Origin: Hahnella lacustris | GTDB taxonomy: Bacteria > Pseudomonadota > Gammaproteobacteria > Burkholderiales > Burkholderiaceae_A | DNA: 64,000 nt | Assembly: GCA_965194655.1 (NCBI GenBank) | Contig: OZ239148.1 | Coordinates: forward strand, 868,001 to 932,000 | Direction of reading: 5' to 3' | Shown: one piece after another, positions 17,868 through 25,595 of the stretch | Position numbering within the stretch: position 1 is the first letter of the stretch | Layout of the letters: every line of letters begins with the position of its first letter | Program-made: the position numbers and the translations under genes | Notes under the pieces: model-generated | The model's input: only the letters and a program-made list of their open reading frames with translations | Told to the model about the DNA's origin: nothing | Databases searched by the model: none

Positions 17868-20800
17868 GATGGAGGTTGGGCGTTGGTGATGGTCTCTGGG
17901 AGCTTACCCGGGAAGCCATTGGGCCAGCGAAGTGGGGTCGTCTTGCCCGGTTCACTCAACGAGAGGGTCACATAAACAATGGCTTCCTCAGTGGCTACCG
18001 CCCCTACTTGGCCTGACGGAGCCAGTGGGATTCGTACTTCAAGGGCCTGTCCCCCGCCTGACTCTGTGCTGACCTCAGCTGACCTCAGCAGACGGATCAG
18101 GTCGAGTGCCGCCCAGGGGCCATCCATGCGAATCGTCGCGGTGCGTCCTTGAACGGTGAGCCATGACTGGGATGCACTCGCCACGGGGACCAACGGCGAT
18201 TGATCGGCAAAGCGAAGGCTGATGCGCACGGGGTCACCAATTTTCCACCTCAAGGGTTTGAGCGTGAGACCGGTCTGCCGAGTGTTCATTCGACCAGAGC
18301 CAAAAAACCATTCAATGATCTTGTTTCCATGCCGCTCACGGTCCAGGTGATCCCTGAGGGTGACTTGAAGGTCAAGGCCTGCCGGTATGCTGGGATCGAT
18401 GGGGAAGAGGGGCTGCATCAGGCCTCTGATGTCGACCCACTGGGCACCAAAGCTCTGAAGGGCTCGGTGAGTCTCCACACTGATGCCAAGTTGGCTGGGA
18501 CTCAAGGCAGGCATTCTCGGGAGTAGTTGCACGAGTCGAGACACCTCACTGACGTCCGCCGGGCGACTCGATGGGCTGTAAGGTACGAATGGTCGCTTTC
18601 CGGCTACGTAAGCATTGAAGCCAGGGGCAAACCGAGCCCAGACCTGTTTGAGGCCCTCGAGGTCACGCATCGCGCATCTGACGCTGAGGTCTTGATGAAG
18701 ATCTCGAAGGCGACGGTCAAAGAGATTGGTCGGTCGCTTGGGGGGGCGAACCGTCTGAAGGCGGGCACTGCATCCAGCTGCATCCTCGGGTTTGGCCATG
18801 AGCAGGGCAAACTGCTCTAAGGCCGAAAGGCTTGCGCGCGGATCCTTCGCCTTATAGCGATCGAGTTCCCTGAGTGTGGCCGCCCAGTCTGATTGCGCAC
18901 GCAGGCTGCTCTGGCTCAGCGTTCTCTGATAAGCCTTCGCCAGGAGCACCAGGTCCTCAAGTTGAGCCAATTGCTGCATGAGGTAGTCTTGGACGCCGGC
19001 CTCGTCCAGTCCAAGCAGACTCTGCTCGCTCGCTGGCAGGCTAGGATCGGCTCCTTTTTGTGAGAGGTCGAATAGGCCGAGTGCCTCTGAGCGCTCCCCT
19101 AGCTTCTCCAGTCGGGCTTGAGCATCGGAATGAATCACCCGATCGAGTAGGCGCGCGGATTCCGGATGACCCATTTCACGAAGGTCTGCAAGCAGCTTGG
19201 TGAGGAGATCGATGCTTGTGTTGTAGCTCGCCACCGTGGACTGCTCTTGCATGCTGCGATGATCCCCAGCGCTTCGGTAGGAGTACTCCAGCGCATCGTC
19301 AATCTTCAGGCCGACCTGAAAGTTCATGGTCTTCAGAACCAGCTCTCTGACACGGCTGGGAAGCTTCGGCAGATCCTCTGCAAGGTACTGGCGTCTGCGA
19401 GATGAGACCGACACGGCGCGCTCCAATGCTGCGAGATCCCACGCCACGACTGTCCCTGGGGGAGGTGTCTTCATGGGCGCCTCGTTGGCCTCGGTCATGA
19501 AGCTCAGGGCCATCAGACTCTCTAAGGCCTTGATCTCTGCCAACCGCTCTGGACTGAGATGAACATCTTCTACCTTGGCGGAGAAGATCAAACCCGGGTC
19601 GCCAGATGCGGCCTTTGTCTCCCCTATCTTCACGGTGAGCTGGCCATTGGCTGCCTTCTGCTCCTCGCGAAGTCGGTCGGCGAGTTCTGGCCCCATGAGC
19701 TTGGTCTGACGAATGAGGTCGATCTGTGGGGCGAGGGCTGTCTCGAGGCTGGGCTGAGGGCCGGCCATCCAGCTGGATCCGCCCTCTGCGAGGAGTGCCT
19801 TTTGCGCGTGCAGCTGGGAGATGAAGGCACGGAATCCGGCAAGAATCTCGGAGCTGTCCATCCCCTCATCGACGAGGGTTTCGAGGTGTCTTTGTGCCTG
19901 TTGAATCTCGCGCTCGGAGTTTAAGACGGGGTTCTGGGCGACGAGCTGTGTCAAGAGTTGGTGGTGGACGTGTTGGACTGCACACTTAGAGACTGCCGCC
20001 AGTGTGGTGGTCTGGAGGTCAAAGGGGCCGCTCATCAGGCTGGTCTGAAAGAGTCGAGTGCTAGAGCGAAGGTCGGAGTCAAACCCTCGGCCGAAGGCGA
20101 ACTCCGCAACCCTGCGAAAGTCCTGCTCAGACGCGCGCGCAGTGGTCTTGAGTCGAGCATAGGCGCCAACGACTTTGTCGAGCGTCTGCAGCTGGCCCAG
20201 GATCTGTCTGAGGTGCAGGAAGGCGGGCTGTCGGTCGATGGAAGGGCTGCCTGTCGATGTTGTGAGCTTCTCGGCAGGAATAGGCTTGCACTCGCCTGAG
20301 ACAAACAAGAGCTCACCTGACAGAGGGTCTGTCTGAACACCAGTGATGGAGGCGGTGTTGCGATAGATCGCTCGTCGAATGGTGTCGGCAGCGACTTCTG
20401 AAAACTCGCGTTGAATGCGCTGCTGCGTGCGCTCAAGCAGGTTGTCAAAGAGAGGCCATGAGCCAGGAATGAACGAGAGAACCGTTCCGTCCCTGAGCGC
20501 CGTGGTTCTCCCAGAATTGAGCTCCTCGATTCCGTTGATGAGGGACAGGGCGGTTCGTTCGCGCCAGGCAAAATCAAGGGTTGCGGTCTGTGCTGCCGTT
20601 TGGCGAAGCAAGGCGTCTCGGTTGAGGCCCTCCACGCCACTTGCTAGGACAGGGAGGATTCGATTCATCTGAATCAGCGTAAACCCAACACCGACGGTCC
20701 AGATGCTAAGCGCCGCCCAGATGAGTCCCCTCGCCATTCGGCTCTGGATGGGGCGAGCCAGCTTGAGCGCGCTGGCGCTGCGCGTCAGACCAAACTCTCC

Positions 20801-21799
20801 AAAGATCTTGGCTTCAAGAAGATCCCGGCTAAATAGGGGGGTCGATCCTGAGCCGATCCAGTACAAGCCCCTGAAGAAGAAGGGCTCGTGGACACCCCCA
20901 GCCAGCATCAATCTCTCACAAAACACCTCAGTGGCAGCGTCTGCTTCGGACATGCGCTGAGGCAGAAGCGTGATGCTGGCCGTGGAAGGATCGGGGAATG
21001 CGGCACAGAGCTCAGTGGCGAGTGCTTGAAGATTCTGACTCGCCTGGAGCGTGGCTTGCGTCACCCAGGTGGTGTCAAACCGTTGGGTGAGGTCATAGGG
21101 AGAAGACCAACCCAAGATGCTGTCCTTCAGAGGCTTGGGAAGTTGGTGAAGTATGTCCCCGCCCGGAAGTTCGTCCAGCCCAGAAATCACCACGTAGACC
21201 GCGAGCCGAAGCGCATACCGATTCTGTGCAAGCCAGATACGCTCTCCGATCCGCGTGGCGAGGGTCTCAATCTGCGAGAGGTGCTCCTGGCCTTCACCGA
21301 CCAGCGCCTTGATCGGAATGCTGACGACAATCGAATCCAAGGGTCGCCTGGAGCGTTGCTTTCCCAACTCCTCCAGAAATGCGTCCCACCGGGCATCGTC
21401 CTGACGAGTGGGCTGATCACCCAGCGCGGACCGGTCAAACGAGACCAGCACACCCGTCTGAAAGATGGCCCACTGCATGCCTTCGTGGCTCTGTCCAACC
21501 GGGGATTCCTTCGACTTGGTCTGGTATGCGAGGGCGGATTCGGATGCGCCCAGAGGATCGGGTCCAGATTCGCTCAGCACGACGGCCCAAGGAACCTGAT
21601 AAGGGTCTCTCTCAGATCCGATGATCTGCGAGACGCGGCTCAGGAGGGTTTGGGTTTGGCGCCGAATTTCGCGGATGGAGAGCATGGAACGGGCGCGATC
21701 GGGCTGTCCGGCCCGGCGAATTCCAAAGCGCAGCGCGACTCCAAGAATCGCGATGACCAGAAGCAGCGTGGGAACGAGGAAATAAAGGCTATTGCCCAC
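17864..21799 (-). CDS. tssM: T6SS membrane complex protein TssM (IcmF family), Walker A absent
   Basis: Inner-membrane ring protein of 1311 residues that spans the periplasm and binds TssJ and TssL. The GTG start at 21799 has GAGAGGAG 8 nt upstream and overlaps the tssL end by 11 bp; a longer frame to 21919 lies within tssL. TM1 is at residues 3-28, the IcmF domain follows, and a second TM is at about 357-378. Canonical TssM has a TM hairpin before the cytoplasmic domain; only one helix is seen here. The position of Walker A reads VVLSESGPDPLGASES, without the GxxxxGK(T/S) pattern, so nucleotide binding is unlikely. The C-terminal half is the periplasmic TssM domain. Confidence 0.92.
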   Translation of the reverse strand: MGNSLYFLVPTLLLVIAILGVALRFGIRRAGQPDRARSMLSIREIRRQTQTLLSRVSQIIGSERDPYQVPWAVVLSESGPDPLGASESALAYQTKSKESPVGQSHEGMQWAIFQTGVLVSFDRSALGDQPTRQDDARWDAFLEELGKQRSRRPLDSIVVSIPIKALVGEGQEHLSQIETLATRIGERIWLAQNRYALRLAVYVVISGLDELPGGDILHQLPKPLKDSILGWSSPYDLTQRFDTTWVTQATLQASQNLQALATELCAAFPDPSTASITLLPQRMSEADAATEVFCERLMLAGGVHEPFFFRGLYWIGSGSTPLFSRDLLEAKIFGEFGLTRSASALKLARPIQSRMARGLIWAALSIWTVGVGFTLIQMNRILPVLASGVEGLNRDALLRQTAAQTATLDFAWRERTALSLINGIEELNSGRTTALRDGTVLSFIPGSWPLFDNLLERTQQRIQREFSEVAADTIRRAIYRNTASITGVQTDPLSGELLFVSGECKPIPAEKLTTSTGSPSIDRQPAFLHLRQILGQLQTLDKVVGAYARLKTTARASEQDFRRVAEFAFGRGFDSDLRSSTRLFQTSLMSGPFDLQTTTLAAVSKCAVQHVHHQLLTQLVAQNPVLNSEREIQQAQRHLETLVDEGMDSSEILAGFRAFISQLHAQKALLAEGGSSWMAGPQPSLETALAPQIDLIRQTKLMGPELADRLREEQKAANGQLTVKIGETKAASGDPGLIFSAKVEDVHLSPERLAEIKALESLMALSFMTEANEAPMKTPPPGTVVAWDLAALERAVSVSSRRRQYLAEDLPKLPSRVRELVLKTMNFQVGLKIDDALEYSYRSAGDHRSMQEQSTVASYNTSIDLLTKLLADLREMGHPESARLLDRVIHSDAQARLEKLGERSEALGLFDLSQKGADPSLPASEQSLLGLDEAGVQDYLMQQLAQLEDLVLLAKAYQRTLSQSSLRAQSDWAATLRELDRYKAKDPRASLSALEQFALLMAKPEDAAGCSARLQTVRPPKRPTNLFDRRLRDLHQDLSVRCAMRDLEGLKQVWARFAPGFNAYVAGKRPFVPYSPSSRPADVSEVSRLVQLLPRMPALSPSQLGISVETHRALQSFGAQWVDIRGLMQPLFPIDPSIPAGLDLQVTLRDHLDRERHGNKIIEWFFGSGRMNTRQTGLTLKPLRWKIGDPVRISLRFADQSPLVPVASASQSWLTVQGRTATIRMDGPWAALDLIRLLRSAEVSTESGGGQALEVRIPLAPSGQVGAVATEEAIVYVTLSLSEPGKTTPLRWPNGFPGKLPETITNAQPPS

Positions 21800-22667
21800 G
21801 CGCTTGACTCCTCTCGTCCGTAGCGGTGGCGTGTTCGCCCTTGACTGCTGTGCGAAGCGGATCGGATAGGACCATCCAGCCCATTTGAGAAACCACCAGC
21901 AAACCCACAGCCCAGGCAATCATCCAGGCTCCGGCTCGAGAAAGACGCCAGTTCCGCACGGGGACCATATTTTGTAGGGTATGCCGATAGGCTTGCTCCG
22001 AGAGCACACGGTGAGACTGTGCGGCGGCGCGCTGAAGGGCGTGAAGGGGCTCTGGGTCTCGGTGATGAGTGAGCCGAAAGAGCGCCGCTTTGAGATCTTG
22101 CACAGAGCGAGACCCGCTCTCAGCCGTCTTCGTTCTTGAAAGCGGACGCAGCCGCCCCTCAAAGCCTAGGTTGAGTGCAAACAGGTAGAGCGGGGCTAAG
22201 GCTCTTGCAGACTCCATGGGTAGCCCAAGAAGCCTCTCGATTCGATCGATGATTTCTTGTCCGGCGCGGGATGTTTGAAAGATCGACATTTCAAGAAGGT
22301 GCTCAAGAAAGGCGGTCTGACCACTCCAGGGCGTATGGATCAAGATCTCGTCGGCGAGCGCGACTTTCAAGTAGCGAACCTCGGGTGCCAGCGCACGCTC
22401 CGCCTCGGTCCCTCGAGCAGAGAGTTCAAGTCCTTGGGCATCGAGGACCTCAAGCAGTCTGGCTCGGGCAAGCTGGGCCGCAGCGTGTGCGGCGGACTGG
22501 GCGCGTGTCAGCTGCTCTGGCGTCTCGGGCTCCGGCGTGCTCGGGTGTGTCTCCACGACGCGCATGACGGCCAGTGCGAAGGCCCCGAACTGTTCGTGCA
22601 AGAGATTGACCGAGCTGGTCTGCGGGGCGGCCGCAGGCACTTGCGTGTGGCGAATGATGCGAGCCAT
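21789..22667 (-). CDS. tssL: T6SS membrane complex protein TssL (DotU family)
   Basis: Cytoplasmic DotU domain anchored by a single C-terminal helix; partners TssM and contacts the baseplate through TssK. The 292 residues include EVRYLKVALADEILIHTPW, a DotU signature, and a TM segment AWMIAWAVGLLVVSQMGWMV near residues 250-270 with a short tail. No OmpA-like peptidoglycan-binding domain is present, so wall anchoring must come from elsewhere. It lies 3 bp after the tssK stop. Confidence 0.93.
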   Translation of the reverse strand: MARIIRHTQVPAAAPQTSSVNLLHEQFGAFALAVMRVVETHPSTPEPETPEQLTRAQSAAHAAAQLARARLLEVLDAQGLELSARGTEAERALAPEVRYLKVALADEILIHTPWSGQTAFLEHLLEMSIFQTSRAGQEIIDRIERLLGLPMESARALAPLYLFALNLGFEGRLRPLSRTKTAESGSRSVQDLKAALFRLTHHRDPEPLHALQRAAAQSHRVLSEQAYRHTLQNMVPVRNWRLSRAGAWMIAWAVGLLVVSQMGWMVLSDPLRTAVKGEHATATDERSQARGQ

Positions 22668-22670
22668 AGG

Positions 22671-24008
22671 TCAGCTTGCGCTCCGCAGCAGTCCGGCCGC
22701 ATAAAGCACGACATGACTCGGTCGAGCAGACAGCCCAAGCCGAGCAGAGGGCTCGATGATGAGGACAGACTCGGAGTCGTGCAGGGTCTCAGAGGTCTCA
22801 ATCTCGAAGAAGGCTACATTGGGGAGCGGCTTAAGGCCCAGTTCGTCCGCTGCAGCAATTCGGTGTCTGCGTAGGCCCAGGACGCGGCGAGCACGCAGGT
22901 CTGGCAAGAGATCCTCCACTCCGATGAGAGCGGTTTCGAGCCAGTCCGCAGCCGTCTCGAGCACGGCACCCTGCACACCAATGACAAGCCGATGTTCCAA
23001 CCATTCAGGGCGAAGCTTCAGTCTGAATCCCTCTGCAGTCGACTCAAACCGAACCTCTCGGTAGTCCTGACTGATCTCACTCACCGAGTCTTCTAAGCGC
23101 TCGAGCAGTGCGGCGAAGCACGCAAAGGGATTGGCGTGGTCGTACCGGGGAGGAGGTTCAGGAAGCTGTGCTGGCCGGAGCTCGCTCAGCGGGGCAATCA
23201 GCCCGCAGAGTGTTCGGTAGGCGTAGAGGGGGTCGGACTCAGGGGTCTGGACCAGCTGCTCTAGCAGGGGCAAGCCTTGAACGAGACAGTGCAGACGATG
23301 GAGTTGGACCTGGCGGTCAGCTGTTCGCTGAGGATCTGACGGAGCACTTGCGAGGCGTGCGAGGAAGTGGGCCCGACTCCTCATGAGTGCAGCCAGAGAC
23401 TCCATTCGCTTAAGCAGTGTGGCTGCGGCACTGAGCCGCAGAAGCGGTGGAATAAATGTGCCGACGCGTATGAGGCCCCCTTCCGCCTCAAGGCTCGCGA
23501 TCTGAAGCGAGGTCATGGTCGAAGGGGGCTTGTCCCCAGCATAGAGCTGAAGGTTCAGGGCGAGTCTGGGAACATCGAGCGGCTGGGCAGTAGAGACCTC
23601 ATCTTCGACCGGCGGAAGAACCAAGGGCTCAAATCGTCCAAGCCGCTCGCCTTCAGCGAGCCCCCTTCGCGAGGCAAGCGCAAGATAGATGGCGACGGGT
23701 CCCTGCTCAAGTCGGTCAGAGAGTGGCTTGAGATCGAGGCGCAGGGGGCGAGACAGTCCGTTGGGCCAGGACACCAGAGTTCCGTCCGGGAGAATGGCCT
23801 GGATAGCCTCCACTTCAAATTGTTGTGAAGCCAATGCCCCCTCAGAGAGCGTCATGGAGGCCACACCCCAGCTTAAGGGAGCGCTCCGAAGGAGCTGGTT
23901 CGAGACCAGGTGGTCCACCCGACCAGCTTCTTGCTGAAAGTGTTGAGGACTGAGGAGCATGCCCTCATGCCATTGAACGTGTGGAGTCTGGAGATCGGAT
24001 TTCATCAT
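22671..24008 (-). CDS. tssK: T6SS baseplate protein TssK
   Basis: Trimeric adaptor that links the TssEFG wedge to the TssLM membrane complex. The 445 residues begin with the family-typical VQWHEGMLLSPQHFQQ and end in a C-terminal domain with LLPDLRARRVLGLRRHRI. Two ATGs are adjacent (24008, 24005); either may be used. Placed between tssJ and tssL, as in many T6SS loci, with a 14-bp gap from tssJ. Confidence 0.95.
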   Translation of the reverse strand: MMKSDLQTPHVQWHEGMLLSPQHFQQEAGRVDHLVSNQLLRSAPLSWGVASMTLSEGALASQQFEVEAIQAILPDGTLVSWPNGLSRPLRLDLKPLSDRLEQGPVAIYLALASRRGLAEGERLGRFEPLVLPPVEDEVSTAQPLDVPRLALNLQLYAGDKPPSTMTSLQIASLEAEGGLIRVGTFIPPLLRLSAAATLLKRMESLAALMRSRAHFLARLASAPSDPQRTADRQVQLHRLHCLVQGLPLLEQLVQTPESDPLYAYRTLCGLIAPLSELRPAQLPEPPPRYDHANPFACFAALLERLEDSVSEISQDYREVRFESTAEGFRLKLRPEWLEHRLVIGVQGAVLETAADWLETALIGVEDLLPDLRARRVLGLRRHRIAAADELGLKPLPNVAFFEIETSETLHDSESVLIIEPSARLGLSARPSHVVLYAAGLLRSAS

Positions 24009-24022
24009 CGGTTTACCTGGGT

Positions 24023-24520
24023 TCAGAGGCGAGGAGGCGGGTCTATGCGAAGGTTGAGATCGGTCTCTCCGACCTCGACCACCACTTGGCGAAGCTTAGG
24101 GTTCAGGCGAAGCCGACCCAGCGCTTCTCCCTTCAGATTGGCAAAGACGAGGACGCGGGTCGCCCGCTCTTTGGGGAGGGCATCCTCTGGAATCTGAATG
24201 CCATCACCCGGGGTGAGTTCGAAACGCCGAACCACGACCATTCCCTGCAGGCCTGGAAGCAGCGCCTCTCGTTGCTGGTGCCATTGGGGTCCGCTGAGAG
24301 TCTCGAGCTTGTCCGCAGTGATGAGGTCTAGTGCCAGGACCAAATCCAGCGCAACCGGGGAGTTCTGGTTGGCGTTGGGCTGAGGCTGAAGGCGCAAGGA
24401 TCGCCACTGAATCTTGTCTCCGCTGGGCACAACCCATTCCGCCGCATCTTTGACGAAGCTTGGTGTGGCACAGCCCATCAGGCACAGGGGCATGAGGAAT
24501 AAAAGCATGAGGCGACTCAT
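24023..24520 (-). CDS. tssJ: T6SS outer-membrane lipoprotein TssJ
   Basis: A 165-residue lipoprotein that caps TssM at the outer membrane. The signal peptide MSRLMLLFLMPLCLMGC has a lipobox (LMGC, lipidated Cys17) with Ala at +2, which favours outer-membrane sorting. The rest is a compact beta-rich domain ending in a VVVEVGETDLNLRI strand, as in TssJ. The start at 24520 is set by the 4-bp overlap with the upstream small gene; an in-frame extension to 24817 lacks any signal. Confidence 0.87.
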   Translation of the reverse strand: MSRLMLLFLMPLCLMGCATPSFVKDAAEWVVPSGDKIQWRSLRLQPQPNANQNSPVALDLVLALDLITADKLETLSGPQWHQQREALLPGLQGMVVVRRFELTPGDGIQIPEDALPKERATRVLVFANLKGEALGRLRLNPKLRQVVVEVGETDLNLRIDPPPRL

Positions 24521-24717
24521 GAGCCGGACCCTCCAATGGCTGTGGGGGCTTTCGGGGTTTGGGATGCCGGCACGGGCTTGTTCGTGGCCTGTGTATGTCC
24601 CGCCTGCCAGCCCAAACTGAAGCCGATCGAGCCGATGAGAACCAAGATCAGGATGAGACAGATCACCACAATCACAGCGAGTCGTCCCTGAAGCGAGACT
24701 TGAAACTCGATCTTCAT
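24517..24717 (-). CDS. Small single-pass membrane protein of the T6SS operon, unknown function
   Basis: Encodes 66 residues: a basic/amphipathic N-terminus (MKIEFQVSLQGR), one strongly hydrophobic helix (about residues 13-37, rich in Ile/Leu/Val) and a short Pro/Thr/Ala tail. A GGAGGTG ribosome-binding site sits 3 nt before the ATG, one of the best in the operon. It overlaps both neighbours by 4 bp (PAAR-like gene upstream, tssJ downstream), so it is a true part of the unit. I know no T6SS family to which it belongs. It could stabilise the TssJLM complex or assist an effector, but this is speculation. Confidence 0.75.
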   Translation of the reverse strand: MKIEFQVSLQGRLAVIVVICLILILVLIGSIGFSLGWQAGHTQATNKPVPASQTPKAPTAIGGSGS

Positions 24718-25100
24718 GGCACCTCCACGGTCTGCTGACCAGGCATGGAGATCTCAATGTTTCCTCCCCAGATGCAGAGCAGTTTTGAGCTGTCCTGCAA
24801 GGCAGGCATGCTTCCAATCAGAACCGTGGCGCTTCCAGGAACCCAAGGAGCGGGTGTGACTGGAGCGCACGGCATCGGGGTGAGGGCACCCATCGCTGCT
24901 GCAGTTGCCGCTGCAACGGCAGGGTTCGCCATGGATTGGCACATTCCGAACGGTGCAATGTTCACAAAGGGAATGTTGTCCATCACGTTCGCATCTGGAC
25001 CGCCGGTCTGCACGCGATTGAGCGGGAGCACGGATAGAGTCCCGGGGGCCATTCCAAATGAGCACTTCAGCATTGCGCCGCTGCAAGCCAGCTTTCCCAT
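24714..25100 (-). CDS. PAAR-like spike protein (DUF4280 type)
   Basis: The 128-residue protein resembles the PAAR-like family that tips the VgrG spike. It starts with LACSGAMLKCSFGMAPGTL and has the family's NIPFVNIAPFGMCQSMANP core and a C-terminal WGGNIEISMPGQQTVEVP. Cysteines at conserved places could bind a metal, as in PAAR proteins. No extension carrying a toxin is present. It is between the MORN-repeat gene and the 66-aa membrane protein. Confidence 0.85.
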   Translation of the reverse strand: MGKLACSGAMLKCSFGMAPGTLSVLPLNRVQTGGPDANVMDNIPFVNIAPFGMCQSMANPAVAAATAAAMGALTPMPCAPVTPAPWVPGSATVLIGSMPALQDSSKLLCIWGGNIEISMPGQQTVEVP

Positions 25101-25102
25101 GC

Positions 25103-25588
25103 TCAGGCATCTCCCGTGAAAAGACGCTGCAGGAGCCCAGACTTTTCAGCCTTATCCTTGTTCTGGTCTCGAATGGGTTGCCCCTCAGAATCGAAGGCTT
25201 GTGCTGGGCCCATGGGGCGCCCCTGTTCAAACTCCTGACGCTCCATCACAGAGCCGTTGGTCCAATACCGCTCCGTGACGCCGTGAAGGAGGCCGCTCAG
25301 GTAATTTGATCGTTGGATGAGCGCTCCTGAAAGGCTGTAGTCCAGCGCTTCGCCGTGCAGCAATCCAGCGTCATAGAAGCATGACCGGACCATCTGTCCC
25401 AGACTGAAGTATTGCGCTTCTCCCTGGAGGAGTCCCTCGACGTAGTGCAGACGGGCGGTGAGCTGACCTGCCAGATCAAAGCACTCAGAGAGACCGTTGA
25501 GCTGGTCGTCCTTGAGCTTCTGCCGGAGGATCACGACTCCACGTTCTGTGAATTCGCGAATCTGCTCGAGGTCGCTGGGGGTCGTCAT
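25103..25588 (-). CDS. MORN-repeat (YwqK-like) protein next to VgrG
   Basis: A 161-residue protein composed largely of about four degenerate repeats of the form Y-x-x-G-L-L-x-G-x-x-x-x-Y (for example YVEGLLQGEAQYF, YDAGLLHGEALDY, YLSGLLHGVTERY), the YwqK/MORN_2 pattern, followed by a charged tail ending LLQRLFTGDA. The ATG at 25588 is 7 bp after the vgrG stop; an upstream in-frame start overlaps vgrG. MORN-type proteins appear next to T6SS spikes and polymorphic toxins, sometimes as adaptors or immunity proteins. No toxin was found beside it, so a spike-assembly or chaperone role is equally possible. Confidence 0.78.
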   Translation of the reverse strand: MTTPSDLEQIREFTERGVVILRQKLKDDQLNGLSECFDLAGQLTARLHYVEGLLQGEAQYFSLGQMVRSCFYDAGLLHGEALDYSLSGALIQRSNYLSGLLHGVTERYWTNGSVMERQEFEQGRPMGPAQAFDSEGQPIRDQNKDKAEKSGLLQRLFTGDA

Positions 25589-25595
25589 CTCAATC

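Noticed and set aside
20888..21823. Plus-strand frame of 311 codons inside tssM
   Set aside because: Antisense shadow of the conserved TssM N-terminal region, no start signal and no family resemblance.
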